From Gemmobacter caeni (lineage in GTDB: Bacteria; Pseudomonadota; Alphaproteobacteria; Rhodobacterales; Rhodobacteraceae): a stretch of 64,000 nucleotides of DNA. Each line of letters begins with the position of its first letter. The first letter of the stretch is position 1. Below the pieces are notes generated by a model, which did no database searches, was not told where the DNA came from, and worked only from the letters and a program-made list of their open reading frames with translations. The position numbers and the translations under genes are program-made. The stretch spans positions 1 to 64,000 of the forward strand of contig NZ_QBKP01000019.1 of the NCBI RefSeq assembly GCF_003054195.1, in the 5' to 3' direction. Shown piece by piece: positions 9,217 through 18,386 of the stretch.

Positions 9217-10518
9217 TCAGGCCAGCATCATCATCGGGTTTTCGAGGTTCTCGATCAGCGCCTTGAGGAACTCGGCCCCCAGCGCGCCGTCGATCACGCG
9301 GTGATCCACCGAAAGCGTCATCGACATCATGGTGGCCACCACGATCTCTCCCGCCTTGTTGACCACCGGCTTCTTCACGCCCGCGCCGACCGCGAGGATC
9401 GAGCCATGCGGCGGGTTGATCACGGCGTCGAAATTCTCGACCCCCATCATCCCGAGGTTGGAAATCGCGAAGCTGCCACCCTGATATTCATGCGGGGCCA
9501 GCTTCTTCGATTTCGCCCGCGCCGCCAGATCCTTCATCTCGGCCGAAAGGGCCGACAGCGATTTCTTGTCGGCATCCTTCAGAACCGGGGTGAACAGACC
9601 GCCGTCGATGGCCACGGCCACCGCCACATCCGAGGGCTTCATCTTTAGGATGCGGTCGCCCGCCCAAACCGCATTGCAATCCGGCACCTTTTGCAGCGCC
9701 AGCGCCGAGGCCTTGATGATGAAGTCATTGACGCTCAGCTTCACCCCGCGTCCTTCCAGCGACTTGTTCAGCTGCTCGCGGAAGGCCATCAGCGTATCCA
9801 GCTGCACTTCGCGGCGCAGGTAGAAATGCGGGATGGTCTGCTTGGCTTCGGTCAGACGTGCGGCGATGGTGCGGCGCATCCCGTCCAGCGGCACTTCCTC
9901 GTAGGCGCGATCTGCATAAAGCTTCTTCACCGCATCCGCCGAAGGCGCTGCCGGCGCAGCAGCCGGGGCCGGGGCCGCCGCAGCGGCAGGTGTCGCAGCC
10001 GCAGCCGGGGCGGCAGCTTTCGGGGCTGCCGCGGCACCTTCCACATCCGCCTTGACGATCCGGCCATGCGGGCCGGACCCCTTGACCGCGCTCAGGTCCA
10101 GACCCTTTTCCGCAGCGATGCGACGGGCCAGCGGCGAGGCAAACACCCGCGCGCCGCCAGAAGCGACCGGCGCCGCAGGGGCTGGGGCCGCAGCAGGCGC
10201 AGCTGCCGCCGGAGCCGCCGCAGGCGCGGCGCTTTCCGCCTTGGGCGCAGGCGCCGCAGCGGCCGAGGCATCCTCGCCTTCTTCCAGCAGCACGGCGATG
10301 GGGGTGTTCACCTTCACCCCCGCGCTGCCTTCCGCGATCAGGATCTTGCCGATCACGCCTTCATCCACGGCCTCGAATTCCATCGTGGCCTTGTCGGTTT
10401 CGATCTCGGCGAGCACCTGACCGGATTTCACCTCGTCGCCTTCCTTCACCAGCCATTTGGCCAGCGTGCCCTCTTCCATCGTGGGCGAAAGGGCGGGCAT
10501 CAGAACTTGAATGGCCAT
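9217..10518 (-). CDS. pdhC: Pyruvate dehydrogenase complex E2, dihydrolipoamide acetyltransferase
   Basis: The core enzyme that moves the acetyl group from E1 to CoA. It has one N-terminal lipoyl domain (residues 1-80, lipoyl lysine in ETDKATME), an Ala/Pro linker, a peripheral subunit-binding domain ([19 protein letters not shown], about 130-165), a second Ala/Pro linker, and a catalytic domain with the [14 protein letters not shown] active-site motif at the C-terminus. 433 residues is normal for alphaproteobacterial E2. It is last in the pdhA-pdhB-pdhC operon with an 8-base gap to pdhB. No E3 gene follows. Confidence 0.95.
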   Translation of the reverse strand: MAIQVLMPALSPTMEEGTLAKWLVKEGDEVKSGQVLAEIETDKATMEFEAVDEGVIGKILIAEGSAGVKVNTPIAVLLEEGEDASAAAAPAPKAESAAPAAAPAAAAPAAAPAPAAPVASGGARVFASPLARRIAAEKGLDLSAVKGSGPHGRIVKADVEGAAAAPKAAAPAAAATPAAAAAPAPAAAPAAPSADAVKKLYADRAYEEVPLDGMRRTIAARLTEAKQTIPHFYLRREVQLDTLMAFREQLNKSLEGRGVKLSVNDFIIKASALALQKVPDCNAVWAGDRILKMKPSDVAVAVAIDGGLFTPVLKDADKKSLSALSAEMKDLAARAKSKKLAPHEYQGGSFAISNLGMMGVENFDAVINPPHGSILAVGAGVKKPVVNKAGEIVVATMMSMTLSVDHRVIDGALGAEFLKALIENLENPMMMLA

Positions 10519-10526
10519 CTCACACC

Positions 10527-11906
10527 TCAGCGATAGCAGACGGATTTCACGGCTTCGACCACTTCGGCGGTCGTCACCAGTGCGAGCTTCTCAAGGTTGG
10601 CCGCATAGGGCATCGGCACATCCTTGCCGCAGAGGTTGATCACCGGCGCGTCCAGATAGTCAAACGCGCGCTGCATGATCACCGCCGAGATGTGGTTGCC
10701 GATGGAGCCGACAGGGAAGCCTTCCTCGACCGTGACGCAGCGGTTGGTCTTCATCACCGAAGCCAGCACCGTGTCATAGTCGATGGGGCGCAGCGTGCGC
10801 AGGTCGATCACTTCGGCGCTGATGCCCTCGGCCGCCAGCTTGTCGGCGGCCTCCAGCGCATAGGTCATGCCGATGCCGAAGCTGACGATGGTGACATCCG
10901 TGCCTTCGCGCCAGATCCTGGCCTTGCCGAAGGGAATGGTGAAATCCTCGACATCCGGCACTTCGAAGGACTTGCCGTATAGGATTTCGTTTTCAAGGAA
11001 CACCACCGGGTTCGGATCACGGATTGCCTGTTTCAGCAGACCTTTCGCATCGGCCGCCGAATAGGGCATCACCACCTTCATGCCGGGGATTGCCGCATAC
11101 CATGCCGCGTAATCCTGGCTGTGCTGTGCTGCGACCCGTGCCGCCGCGCCATTCGGACCCCGGAACACGATGGGACAGCCCAGCTGCCCGCCGGACATGT
11201 AGTTCGTCTTGGCGGCCGAGTTGATCAGGTGGTCAATCGCCTGCATGGCGAAGTTGAAGGTCATGAACTCGACAATCGGGTTCAGACCGCCCCAGGCCGC
11301 GCCGACGGCGATACCCGCAAAGCCGTGTTCGGTGATCGGCGTGTCAATCACGCGCTTGGGGCCGAACTCATCCAGCAGACCCTGGCTGATCTTGTAGGCG
11401 CCCTGATATTCACCGACTTCCTCGCCCATCAGGAACACCGCATCACTGCGGCGCATTTCCTCGGCCATGGCCTCGCGCAGGGCCTCGCGCACGGTCATGG
11501 TTTTCACCGGCGTGCCCTCGGCCCAGTCGGGCGAGGCCTTGGACACCACGGCCACCGGCGCGGCAGCGACGGGGGCAGCTTTCGGTGCAGCCTCGGGCGC
11601 GGCGGCGGGGGCTGCCTCGGCTGCGGCGGGGGCAGGGGCCGCGACGGCGGCATCCGCGCTTTCGCCTTCCTCGACCAGCACCGCGATGGGCGTGTTCACC
11701 TTCACGCCCGCCGTGCCTTCGGCCACCAGCAGCTTGCCGATGATGCCTTCATCCACCGCCTCGAATTCCATGGTGGCCTTGTCGGTTTCGATCTCGGCGA
11801 GGATCTGGCCGGATTTGACCGTATCGCCTTCCTTCACCAGCCATTTGGCCAGCGTGCCTTCCTCCATGGTCGGAGAAAGCGCGGGCATAAGAACTTGCGT
11901 AGCCAT
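10527..11906 (-). CDS. pdhB: Pyruvate dehydrogenase E1 component, beta subunit with N-terminal lipoyl domain
   Basis: With E1-alpha it forms the thiamine-diphosphate E1 that decarboxylates pyruvate. Residues 1-80 are an extra lipoyl domain nearly identical to that of E2 ([15 protein letters not shown]), followed by an Ala/Pro linker and then a standard E1-beta domain ([18 protein letters not shown], then [20 protein letters not shown]). The lipoyl fusion is an established alphaproteobacterial feature and accounts for the 459-residue length. It lies between pdhA (12-base gap) and pdhC in one operon. Confidence 0.95.
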   Translation of the reverse strand: MATQVLMPALSPTMEEGTLAKWLVKEGDTVKSGQILAEIETDKATMEFEAVDEGIIGKLLVAEGTAGVKVNTPIAVLVEEGESADAAVAAPAPAAAEAAPAAAPEAAPKAAPVAAAPVAVVSKASPDWAEGTPVKTMTVREALREAMAEEMRRSDAVFLMGEEVGEYQGAYKISQGLLDEFGPKRVIDTPITEHGFAGIAVGAAWGGLNPIVEFMTFNFAMQAIDHLINSAAKTNYMSGGQLGCPIVFRGPNGAAARVAAQHSQDYAAWYAAIPGMKVVMPYSAADAKGLLKQAIRDPNPVVFLENEILYGKSFEVPDVEDFTIPFGKARIWREGTDVTIVSFGIGMTYALEAADKLAAEGISAEVIDLRTLRPIDYDTVLASVMKTNRCVTVEEGFPVGSIGNHISAVIMQRAFDYLDAPVINLCGKDVPMPYAANLEKLALVTTAEVVEAVKSVCYR

Positions 11907-11918
11907 CTTTCCCCTCCC

Positions 11919-12908
11919 TTATGCGTAGATATCCGTCCACAGCTCGTCGAGCGGCGGTTCGGGGCTGTCTTTCGAGAATTCGGCCGCCTCGTTCACGATG
12001 GCCTTGATCTCTTTGTCGATGGCTTTCAGCTCATCATCCGATGCAAGGCCGCCCTGGGTCAGCAGGTCGCGGACATGCTCGATGCAGTCCTTCTCGGTCT
12101 TGATCTTCTCGACCTCCTCGCGGGTCCGGTATTTCGCCGGGTCCGACATCGAATGGCCGCGATAGCGGTAGGTCATCATTTCAAGGATATATGGGCCCTT
12201 GCCCGCCCGGCAGTGTGCCACGGCCTTTTCGGCGGCTGCCTTCGCCGCCATCACATCCATGCCGTCGACCTGTTCGCCCGGAATGCCGTAAGCCTCGCCC
12301 CGGCCATAAAGCGTGACCGATTTGGTGGCGCGCTTCATGCTGGTGCCCATGGCATACTGGTTGTTCTCGATGACGAAGATCACCGGCAGGTTCCAGAGCT
12401 CGGCCATGTTGTAGGTCTCGTAGACCTGGCCCTGGTTCGCCGCACCATCGCCGAAATAGGTGAAGGTGACGTTGTCATTGCCCTTGTACCAGTCCGAGAA
12501 GGCAAGCCCGGCGCCCAGCGGCACCTGCGCGCCCACGATGCCATGCCCGCCGTAGAAGTGCTTCTCGCGGCTGAACATGTGCATCGAGCCGCCCTTGCCC
12601 TTGGAGTAGCCGCCAATGCGCCCGGTCAGTTCGGCCATCACGCCCTTCGGGTCCATGCCGCAGGCCAGCATATGTCCGTGGTCGCGATACGAGGTCAGGC
12701 GCTTGTCGCCTTCCTTGGCCGCGGCCTCCAGCCCGACGACCACCGCTTCCTGCCCGATATACAGGTGACAGAAGCCGCCGATCAGCCCCATCCCGTAAAG
12801 CTGCCCGGCCTTTTCCTCGAATCGGCGGATCAGCAGCATTTCACGGTAATATTTCAGAAGTTCCTCTTTTGAGACGTTGGGTCTCTCAGGTGCCTTCTTG
12901 GTGGCCAT
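11919..12908 (-). CDS. pdhA: Pyruvate dehydrogenase E1 component, alpha subunit
   Basis: The thiamine-diphosphate-binding subunit of E1. Key features are YIGQEAVVVG near residue 50, the SYRDHGHMLACG segment, GGSMHMFS, and the TPP motif GDGAANQGQVYETYNMA followed by VIENNQYAMGTS. The start at 12908 (MATKKAPERP) is favoured because GGGAGG lies seven bases upstream; an ATG 15 bases earlier lacks this. The length of 329 residues is typical. First gene of the operon, so the promoter should lie in the region upstream to about 13170, which holds no other feature I can name. Confidence 0.95.
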   Translation of the reverse strand: MATKKAPERPNVSKEELLKYYREMLLIRRFEEKAGQLYGMGLIGGFCHLYIGQEAVVVGLEAAAKEGDKRLTSYRDHGHMLACGMDPKGVMAELTGRIGGYSKGKGGSMHMFSREKHFYGGHGIVGAQVPLGAGLAFSDWYKGNDNVTFTYFGDGAANQGQVYETYNMAELWNLPVIFVIENNQYAMGTSMKRATKSVTLYGRGEAYGIPGEQVDGMDVMAAKAAAEKAVAHCRAGKGPYILEMMTYRYRGHSMSDPAKYRTREEVEKIKTEKDCIEHVRDLLTQGGLASDDELKAIDKEIKAIVNEAAEFSKDSPEPPLDELWTDIYA

Positions 12909-13174
12909 GCGGCTCCCTCCCATGTGGCAAAATAGTTCAGCATTAAACTATCTGCACAATATCGGAGAAATAAGGGGTCTGGCAAGTAAAACTCTCGCCG
13001 CGCCGCGGCGTGGACTTCCCTGCGCCCTTGCGCCGGCGGCGTCAGTTCGAGGGGTGAAAATGGCGAGGCGGGATCGGTGTGGCGGGACAGGGCGGTCTTC
13101 GGAAGGGCCTGCCGCCGCAGCGTCAGCGCAGGCAGGTGATGCCCGCCCCTTGGCCTTTAAATTTCGGCAAAGGC

Positions 13175-13471
13175 CTAGCGGATCACCAGCTCGTCGGCGC
13201 GGACATATCCCAGCACATCGCGCAGCTGCTCATCCAGCAGGTCGAGATCCAGATAGGCGTCGGACAAGCGCAGGGTGCGGTTCTGCAATTCGGCCAGTTC
13301 GGCGCGCAGCCGGTCACGTTCGGCAATCAGCGCCTCGGCCTCGGCATTGATCTGCACGCGGCGGAACACGCCGTAATCGCCCTGCACGGCGGCAAAGGTA
13401 AAATAGCCGCCCAGCGTCAGCGCCAGGGCGAAGATCATCAGGCTGCCAATGGAAGGGCGGTGCGCATTCAT
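13175..13471 (-). CDS. FtsB/DivIC-like septum formation initiator
   Basis: A 98-residue bitopic membrane protein: a short N-terminal tail, one membrane helix (about residues 10-28, SLMIFALALTLGGYFTFAAV), then a periplasmic coiled coil (AEAEALIAERDRLRAELAEL) and a conserved C-terminal tail (LDLLDEQLRDVLGY). This matches divisome FtsB-type proteins, which link FtsL and FtsQ. The start at 13471 places the helix properly; the frame runs further upstream but without a start context. It neighbours the pdh operon on the same strand. A GGCCTTT/AAAGGCC hairpin overlaps the stop (13152-13175). Confidence 0.8.
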   Translation of the reverse strand: MNAHRPSIGSLMIFALALTLGGYFTFAAVQGDYGVFRRVQINAEAEALIAERDRLRAELAELQNRTLRLSDAYLDLDLLDEQLRDVLGYVRADELVIR

Positions 13472-13750
13472 GGTCGATCTGCCTCGTCCCTCCTCGTTCG
13501 GCGGGAGGGTTTGGCCAATATGACACAGCCGAATCACTATGTGAATCGCCCCGGCCCGGTCCGTGCGTGACTGTTGCAAGTGGCCCACAGCACGGTCGAT
13601 TCGGCCGTGCTGCGGGCGGATTGTTCCGGGTTTATTGCAGATCACGGGGCGGGGCTCGCGATTGTCGCGGAGCCGGCTGCGCGGTTCGGGAAGGCCGAGC
13701 AGAAACCGCGCGCTTCATCCCGGTTTTCTTGACCCGGCTGCAGCGGAGAT

Positions 13751-13765
13751 TTAACGATTTGTTAA
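13751..13765 (+). promoter_or_regulatory. Candidate CtrA-binding site
   Basis: TTAA, seven bases, TTAA exactly matches the CtrA consensus spacing, 36 bases upstream of the first RTX gene start. The rest of the 330-base gap (13472-13801) holds a CAGCACGG/CCGTGCTG hairpin at 13588-13612 and no convincing ORF. Confidence 0.45.
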
Positions 13766-13801
13766 GTTTTCCGGCCAAGTGCCATTATTGGAGTTCAAGT
13801 T

Positions 13802-14677
13802 ATGGTCACCCTTGCACCGACCAAATTCCTCGTGCGCGGACTGGATCTGTCGCGCTATGACGATGCCGCTTTCGGTACCCTCAACACCGCTGATCCTACG
13901 GATGTGTCGCTGCGTCTGGGCGGCAACCGGGTTGTGCTGGACGGCGACTACACGATCAACGGCGCCAATGATGCCACCGGCATCGTGACCGGCCTGGACC
14001 TTCAGGTGCTGGGCAATCCGGTGCTGCGCATCCGGGGGCTTGAACTGTCTGCTGCGGATCTGGTTGATGCGCTGGACGGGTCGAACGGTCTCGATGCTTT
14101 CCGCTTCCTGTTTGCGGATGGTGACGCGATGACCGGATCGGGCTTCCGCGATGTCCTGCGCGGTTTCGCCGGTGATGACACCCTTCGCGGCCTTCAGGGC
14201 AATGACTCGCTGCATGGCGGGTTCGGCCATGATCTGATTCAGGGCAATGCCGGTCTCGACAACCTTCGCGGCGATGCGGGCAACGATACGCTGTCGGGCG
14301 GCTTCGGGGCCGATACGCTGTCGGGCGGCAGGGGCAGCGATATGCTGATGGGCAATGGGGGCGATGATGTGCTGGACGGCGGGCGCGGCAATGACCGCCT
14401 GCGCGGCGGGGCCGGGGCGGATTCCTTCGTCTTCGGCACCCATAACGGCCAGGACGTGATCGGCGATATGACGGCCGATGATTCCATCTACATCGCAGCG
14501 GTGCGCTGGGAAGGGATGGAGAATGCACGCGACCTGCTGGATACCTATGCCGAGGTTCGGGGCGGCGATGTCGTCATCGACTTTGGGCGCGATTCCATCC
14601 GCGTGCTGAACTGGACCGATCTGGATACGCTGGCTGACCGGCTGCGTATGCTTGGCGACGAGATGCCGCTGGGCTGA
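13802..14677 (+). CDS. RTX (hemolysin-type) calcium-binding protein 1
   Basis: A 291-residue acidic protein. The N-terminal 100 residues are unrecognised. Residues about 115-215 are RTX nonapeptides of the form GGxGxDxLx ([31 protein letters not shown] and others), which fold into a calcium-bound beta roll. The C-terminal part ends in a hydrophobic/acidic tail as in type I secreted proteins, and no signal peptide is present. Start ATG 13802 has GGAG eight bases upstream. No type I secretion genes are nearby. A CtrA-like box precedes it. Probably a small secreted or surface protein; the substrate or partner is unknown. Confidence 0.85.
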   Translation: MVTLAPTKFLVRGLDLSRYDDAAFGTLNTADPTDVSLRLGGNRVVLDGDYTINGANDATGIVTGLDLQVLGNPVLRIRGLELSAADLVDALDGSNGLDAFRFLFADGDAMTGSGFRDVLRGFAGDDTLRGLQGNDSLHGGFGHDLIQGNAGLDNLRGDAGNDTLSGGFGADTLSGGRGSDMLMGNGGDDVLDGGRGNDRLRGGAGADSFVFGTHNGQDVIGDMTADDSIYIAAVRWEGMENARDLLDTYAEVRGGDVVIDFGRDSIRVLNWTDLDTLADRLRMLGDEMPLG

Positions 14678-14699
14678 GCCCACCGGCACCGGATTGATC

Positions 14700-14720
14700 G
14701 GCCCGCCGATCCGGCGGGCC
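14700..14720. terminator. Terminator between convergent RTX genes
   Basis: GGCCCGCCG, loop ATC, CGGCGGGCC, then GTTTG: a 9-bp GC stem between the two convergent RTX genes. Confidence 0.75.
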
Positions 14721-14728
14721 GTTTGCTT

Positions 14729-15805
14729 TCAGGCGAAACCGAAGACGAAATGGGTTTCGTCCAGCGCTTCGGCGGTGGTGTGGAGCACGAAAGAGATGCG
14801 GCCCGCATCCCCGTCGGCAATATCCACCCTCCAGCCATTCGACACCTTGCGCAGCTGCCAGCCGTCTTCCAGCCCGGCGTCGCGGCCCTCCCAGTCCAGT
14901 CCGAACATGGTCAGTTCCACACGGTCTTTGGCCGCGTCGAAGTCACGGACATGGCCGGTGCCCGCATCGGTCATGGTGGGAAGCTGGTCATGCGAGGCAA
15001 AGACAAACATGTCGGACCCGGCGCCGCCATAGGCATTGTCCCCGCCCGAAACATACAGCCGGTCGTCGCCGCGCCCGCCGCGCAGCAGATCGGCGCCCTT
15101 TTCGCCATTCAGCGAATCGTCGCCACCCATCCCGAGCAGCGTGTCATTGCCGCCGCGCCCCATGATGAAATCATTCCCCGCGCCCCCCCGGTGGTTGTCA
15201 GCCTTGCGGGTTCCCGTCCAGTCCTCGCCAGCCTCGGTCGCGGCGGCCAGGCCGAAGTCCGGTTTGTCGATCAGCTGCACATTCTTGGTGGTCAGCGCGC
15301 CGGGCAGCACGTTCTTCACAAGGATTTTGTAGACATTGCCGCCCGCATCCTCGGCGGTGATCAGTGTATCCTTGCCCTTGCGCTGGAACGAGAAACCGTC
15401 CGACAGGTCGGCATCGCGATCCTTCCATTTGAAGTTGAAATTCGCCAGTTGCAGGATGTCGTGACTGGCGCCTTTCGCGGTGAAGTCGGTGATGACCGAG
15501 CTGTTCGAGGGCAGCCGCATGTCATATTTGATGCCCACCACTTCGAAGAAGTCGAAACCCGTGCCGCCGCTGAGCGTATCCGACCCCAGAATGGTCAGCG
15601 TGTCGTGCCCCGCACCGCCATAAAGCTTGTCGTTGCCACGGTTGCCGTCAAGGATGTCATTGCCGCCCGCGCCATACAGCGTGTCGTTGCCATCCATGCC
15701 GAAATACTGATCGACACCCTTGGTGCCGTTCTTCTTTTCGTTGCGGTCAGTGCCCTGCCAGACATTTGGAAAGGTGGGGAAATTGGGGAAGCCCGTAAGC
15801 GCCAT
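14729..15805 (-). CDS. RTX calcium-binding protein 2
   Basis: A 358-residue protein with two separate RTX blocks: near the N-terminus (residues about 35-85, GMDGNDTLYGAGGNDILDG) and again at about 210-275 (GGAGNDFIMGRGGNDTLLG). An unrecognised domain lies between them and a C-terminal aromatic tail ends in HFVFGFA, as expected for a type I secretion signal. Start ATG 15805 (MALTGFPNFP) is chosen because the frame upstream overlaps the pgk terminator; its Shine-Dalgarno is weak (AAGG). It is convergent with RTX gene 1, and its unusual N-terminus is rich in Phe and Pro. Confidence 0.85.
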   Translation of the reverse strand: MALTGFPNFPTFPNVWQGTDRNEKKNGTKGVDQYFGMDGNDTLYGAGGNDILDGNRGNDKLYGGAGHDTLTILGSDTLSGGTGFDFFEVVGIKYDMRLPSNSSVITDFTAKGASHDILQLANFNFKWKDRDADLSDGFSFQRKGKDTLITAEDAGGNVYKILVKNVLPGALTTKNVQLIDKPDFGLAAATEAGEDWTGTRKADNHRGGAGNDFIMGRGGNDTLLGMGGDDSLNGEKGADLLRGGRGDDRLYVSGGDNAYGGAGSDMFVFASHDQLPTMTDAGTGHVRDFDAAKDRVELTMFGLDWEGRDAGLEDGWQLRKVSNGWRVDIADGDAGRISFVLHTTAEALDETHFVFGFA

Positions 15806-15829
15806 GGCGATGCCTTGAATATGGATTCG

Positions 15830-15860
15830 AAAAAGGCCCCGCCGGTCTCCGGCAGGGCCT
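15830..15860 (-). terminator. pgk terminator
   Basis: Read on the minus strand: AGGCCCTGCCGG, loop AGA, CCGGCGGGGCCT followed by TTTTT, a 12-bp stem with one G-U pair, 67 bases after the pgk stop. Confidence 0.85.
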
Positions 15861-15926
15861 GTATGCAGTGCTGGCGCAGTCACCCCGATCCTGTCAATCA
15901 CCTGAGCAGGGGAGGTGGCGGAGGCG

Positions 15927-17114
15927 TCACATCAGGGCGGCGACGCCGGGCAGCTCCTTGCCCTCCATCCATTCGAGGAAGGCGCCCCCGGCGGTGGAGA
16001 TGAAGCTGAAGTCGCCCGCAGCCCCCGCCTTGTTCAGCGCCGCCACCGTATCGCCGCCCCCGGCCACCGACACCAGCTTGCCCGCCTTTGTCAGCGCGGC
16101 CACCGAACGCGCAGCGGCATTGGTCGCGGCATCGAAAGGCTCGATTTCAAAGGCGCCCAGCGGGCCGTTCCAGATCAGCGTCTTCGTATCCGCGAACACG
16201 GTCTCCAGCGCCGCCACCGTCGCGGGGCCCGCGTCGAGGATCATCGCATCGGCCGGGCAGGCATCGGTCGCGACGGTTTCATTCGCGGCACCCGCCTTGA
16301 ATTCGCGTGCGACCACCACGTCCAGCGGCAGGTGGATGGTGCAGCCCGTCGCCCCGGCCTTGGCCATGATGGCGCGGGCGGTCTCGGCCATGTCGCGTTC
16401 GGCGAGGCTCTTGCCGACCTCGGTGCCCTTGGCCACGAGGAAGGTATTGGCCATGCCGCCGCCGATCACCAGATGATCGACCTTCGAGACAAGGTTGCCC
16501 AGCAGGTCAAGCTTGGTCGACACCTTGGCACCGCCCACCACCGCGACCACCGGCCGCACCGGCTTGCCAAGCGCGGATTCAAGCGCGCGCAGCTCCGCCT
16601 CCATCAACCGGCCCGCGGCGGAAGGCAGCAGATGCGCGATCCCGGCGGTGGAGGCATGCGCCCGGTGCGCGGCGGAAAAAGCGTCGTTCACATAGACATC
16701 GCCCAGTTCCGCCATGGCCCTGGCCAGATCGGCGTCATTCTTTTCCTCGCCGGCGTGGAAACGGGTGTTCTCCAGCAGCACTACATCGGCGGGGCTGGCG
16801 GCAGCAATGGCAGCCTTCGCCACATCGCCCATGCAATCGGCGCCAAAGACCACCTTGCAACCCAGAGCCTGCGCCAGTGCCTCCTGCACATGGCCAAGGC
16901 TCATTTCCGGCACGACCTTGCCCTTGGGCCGGTCAAAATGCGCCAGCAGAACGACCTTGCCACCCCGGGCCTGAATATCCTTCACCGTGGGCACGATCTT
17001 CTCGATCCGGGTCGCGTCGGTCACCACGCCGTTCTCCATCGGCACGTTGATGTCCACGCGGGTCAGCACGGTCTTGCCGGCCAGATCCATGTCGTCGAGT
17101 GTCTTCCAAGCCAT
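15927..17114 (-). CDS. pgk: Phosphoglycerate kinase
   Basis: Glycolytic/gluconeogenic enzyme making ATP and 3-phosphoglycerate from 1,3-bisphosphoglycerate. Substrate motif [13 protein letters not shown] near the N-terminus, [10 protein letters not shown] (about residue 57), [14 protein letters not shown] (about 160), and the C-terminal nucleotide loop [13 protein letters not shown]. 395 residues is standard. ATG 17114 is the natural start. The gene is monocistronic with its own terminator and is divergent from the cyclophilin gene. Confidence 0.97.
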   Translation of the reverse strand: MAWKTLDDMDLAGKTVLTRVDINVPMENGVVTDATRIEKIVPTVKDIQARGGKVVLLAHFDRPKGKVVPEMSLGHVQEALAQALGCKVVFGADCMGDVAKAAIAAASPADVVLLENTRFHAGEEKNDADLARAMAELGDVYVNDAFSAAHRAHASTAGIAHLLPSAAGRLMEAELRALESALGKPVRPVVAVVGGAKVSTKLDLLGNLVSKVDHLVIGGGMANTFLVAKGTEVGKSLAERDMAETARAIMAKAGATGCTIHLPLDVVVAREFKAGAANETVATDACPADAMILDAGPATVAALETVFADTKTLIWNGPLGAFEIEPFDAATNAAARSVAALTKAGKLVSVAGGGDTVAALNKAGAAGDFSFISTAGGAFLEWMEGKELPGVAALM

Positions 17115-17248
17115 CAGAGCCTCCTCGCAAGCGGTTGCCCTTCTTTCCGCCGAAGCGTGCGCCGCGTCAACCGATCACGCGGGTTTGCCCTTTCCCTTGC
17201 GCGCCCGCGCCATTACCTTGCGCCCCGGATAGAAGGAGACCGACCGAG

Positions 17249-17758
17249 ATGGCCGAGATCAAAGACCCGGAAAACACCATCATCATGACGCTGAAGGACG
17301 GCGACGTGGTGATCGCACTGCTGCCCGATGTCGCGCCGAAGCACAGCGAGCGCATGAAGGAACTGGCCCGCGCCGGTGCCTATGACAACGTCTGCTTCCA
17401 CCGTGTGATCGAGGGCTTCATGGCCCAGTCGGGCGATGTGGAAAACGGCAATATGGAAAACAACTTCAACCTGCGCCGCGCCGGGACGGGTGGTTCGGAC
17501 CTTCCGGACCTTCCGGCCGAGTTTTCGAAGCTCCCGCATGACCGGGGCACGCTGGGCGCGGCACGGTCGCAGAACCCGAATTCGGCCAACAGCCAGTTCT
17601 TCATCAACTTCAAGGACAACCATTTCCTGAACGGCCAGTATACCGTTTACGGCCGGGTCATCTCGGGGATGGAACATGTCGACAAGATCATGCGTGGCGA
17701 GCCGCCGGCCAACCCGGACCGCATGATCAAGGTCGTGGTGGCTGCCGATGTCGCCTAA
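17249..17758 (+). CDS. Peptidyl-prolyl cis-trans isomerase, cytoplasmic cyclophilin
   Basis: A 169-residue cyclophilin that speeds proline isomerisation. It has the catalytic FHRVIEGFMAQSGD block, the NSANSQFFINF block and YGRVISGMEHVDKI. There is no signal peptide, so it should act in the cytoplasm. Start ATG 17249 follows AGAAGGAGA. It overlaps the next cyclophilin gene by 11 bases, implying translational coupling. Confidence 0.92.
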   Translation: MAEIKDPENTIIMTLKDGDVVIALLPDVAPKHSERMKELARAGAYDNVCFHRVIEGFMAQSGDVENGNMENNFNLRRAGTGGSDLPDLPAEFSKLPHDRGTLGAARSQNPNSANSQFFINFKDNHFLNGQYTVYGRVISGMEHVDKIMRGEPPANPDRMIKVVVAADVA

Positions 17759-18311
17759 GGCCCTGATTGCGGCCCTGCTGCTGGCCGCCACCCCCGTTCT
17801 GGCCGAAACCGACGGGCCGGGCCCGAACCTCGTGATCGACGTCGATGGCCAGGCCAAGGGCGAGATCGTGGTGGACCTGCTGTCCGATGTGGCGCCCAAG
17901 CATGTGGCGCAGATCGTGGCGCTGGCCAAAGCGGGCGAATATGACGATGTGGTCTTCCACCGCGTCATTGACGGCTTCATGGCGCAGACCGGCGACGTGC
18001 AGTTCGGCAAGAACGGTGGCAGCGCACAGGCGGGTATGGGCGGCTCGAACCTGCCGGACCTTCCGGCCGAGTTCTCGTCGGTGCCGTTTGATCGCGGCGT
18101 TGTCGGCATGGCGCGGTCGATGGACCCGAATTCGGCCAACAGCCAGTTCTTCATCATGTTCGCCCCGGCGCCGCATCTGGACGGGCAATATACAGTCGTC
18201 GGCCGGGTGATCTCGGGCATGGATGTGGTGGATGCGATCCGCAAGGGTGACGGGCCGAACGGTTCGGTCAGCACCCCCGACCGCATGGTGAAAGTCACCG
18301 TCCAGGAGTGA
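17748..18311 (+). CDS. Peptidyl-prolyl cis-trans isomerase, exported cyclophilin
   Basis: A 187-residue cyclophilin with a Sec signal peptide (MSPKALIAALLLAATPVLAE, cleavage after about residue 19), so it should be periplasmic. Catalytic blocks FHRVIDGFMAQTGD and NSANSQFFIMF are intact. It is a close paralogue of the preceding gene, which it overlaps by 11 bases. Different N-termini send the two copies to different compartments. Confidence 0.92.
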   Translation: MSPKALIAALLLAATPVLAETDGPGPNLVIDVDGQAKGEIVVDLLSDVAPKHVAQIVALAKAGEYDDVVFHRVIDGFMAQTGDVQFGKNGGSAQAGMGGSNLPDLPAEFSSVPFDRGVVGMARSMDPNSANSQFFIMFAPAPHLDGQYTVVGRVISGMDVVDAIRKGDGPNGSVSTPDRMVKVTVQE

Positions 18312-18337
18312 CACCACAGGAATCGTTGACGAAATCA

Positions 18338-18370
18338 GGCCCGCAGCCATAGGCTGCGGGCCAAGTCTTT
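18338..18370 (+). terminator. Terminator or leader hairpin before RTX gene 3
   Basis: GGCCCGCAGCC, loop ATA, GGCTGCGGGCC: a perfect 11-bp stem followed by AAGTCTTT. It ends 24 bases before the RTX start, so it ends the cyclophilin transcript or sits in the RTX leader. Confidence 0.75.
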
Positions 18371-18386
18371 CTGGAAAGGATTAGAC

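Noticed and set aside
14160-14410. Short tandem DNA repeats that could suggest a CRISPR array
   Set aside because: They are in-frame codons for RTX nonapeptides, of variable sequence and with no spacers.
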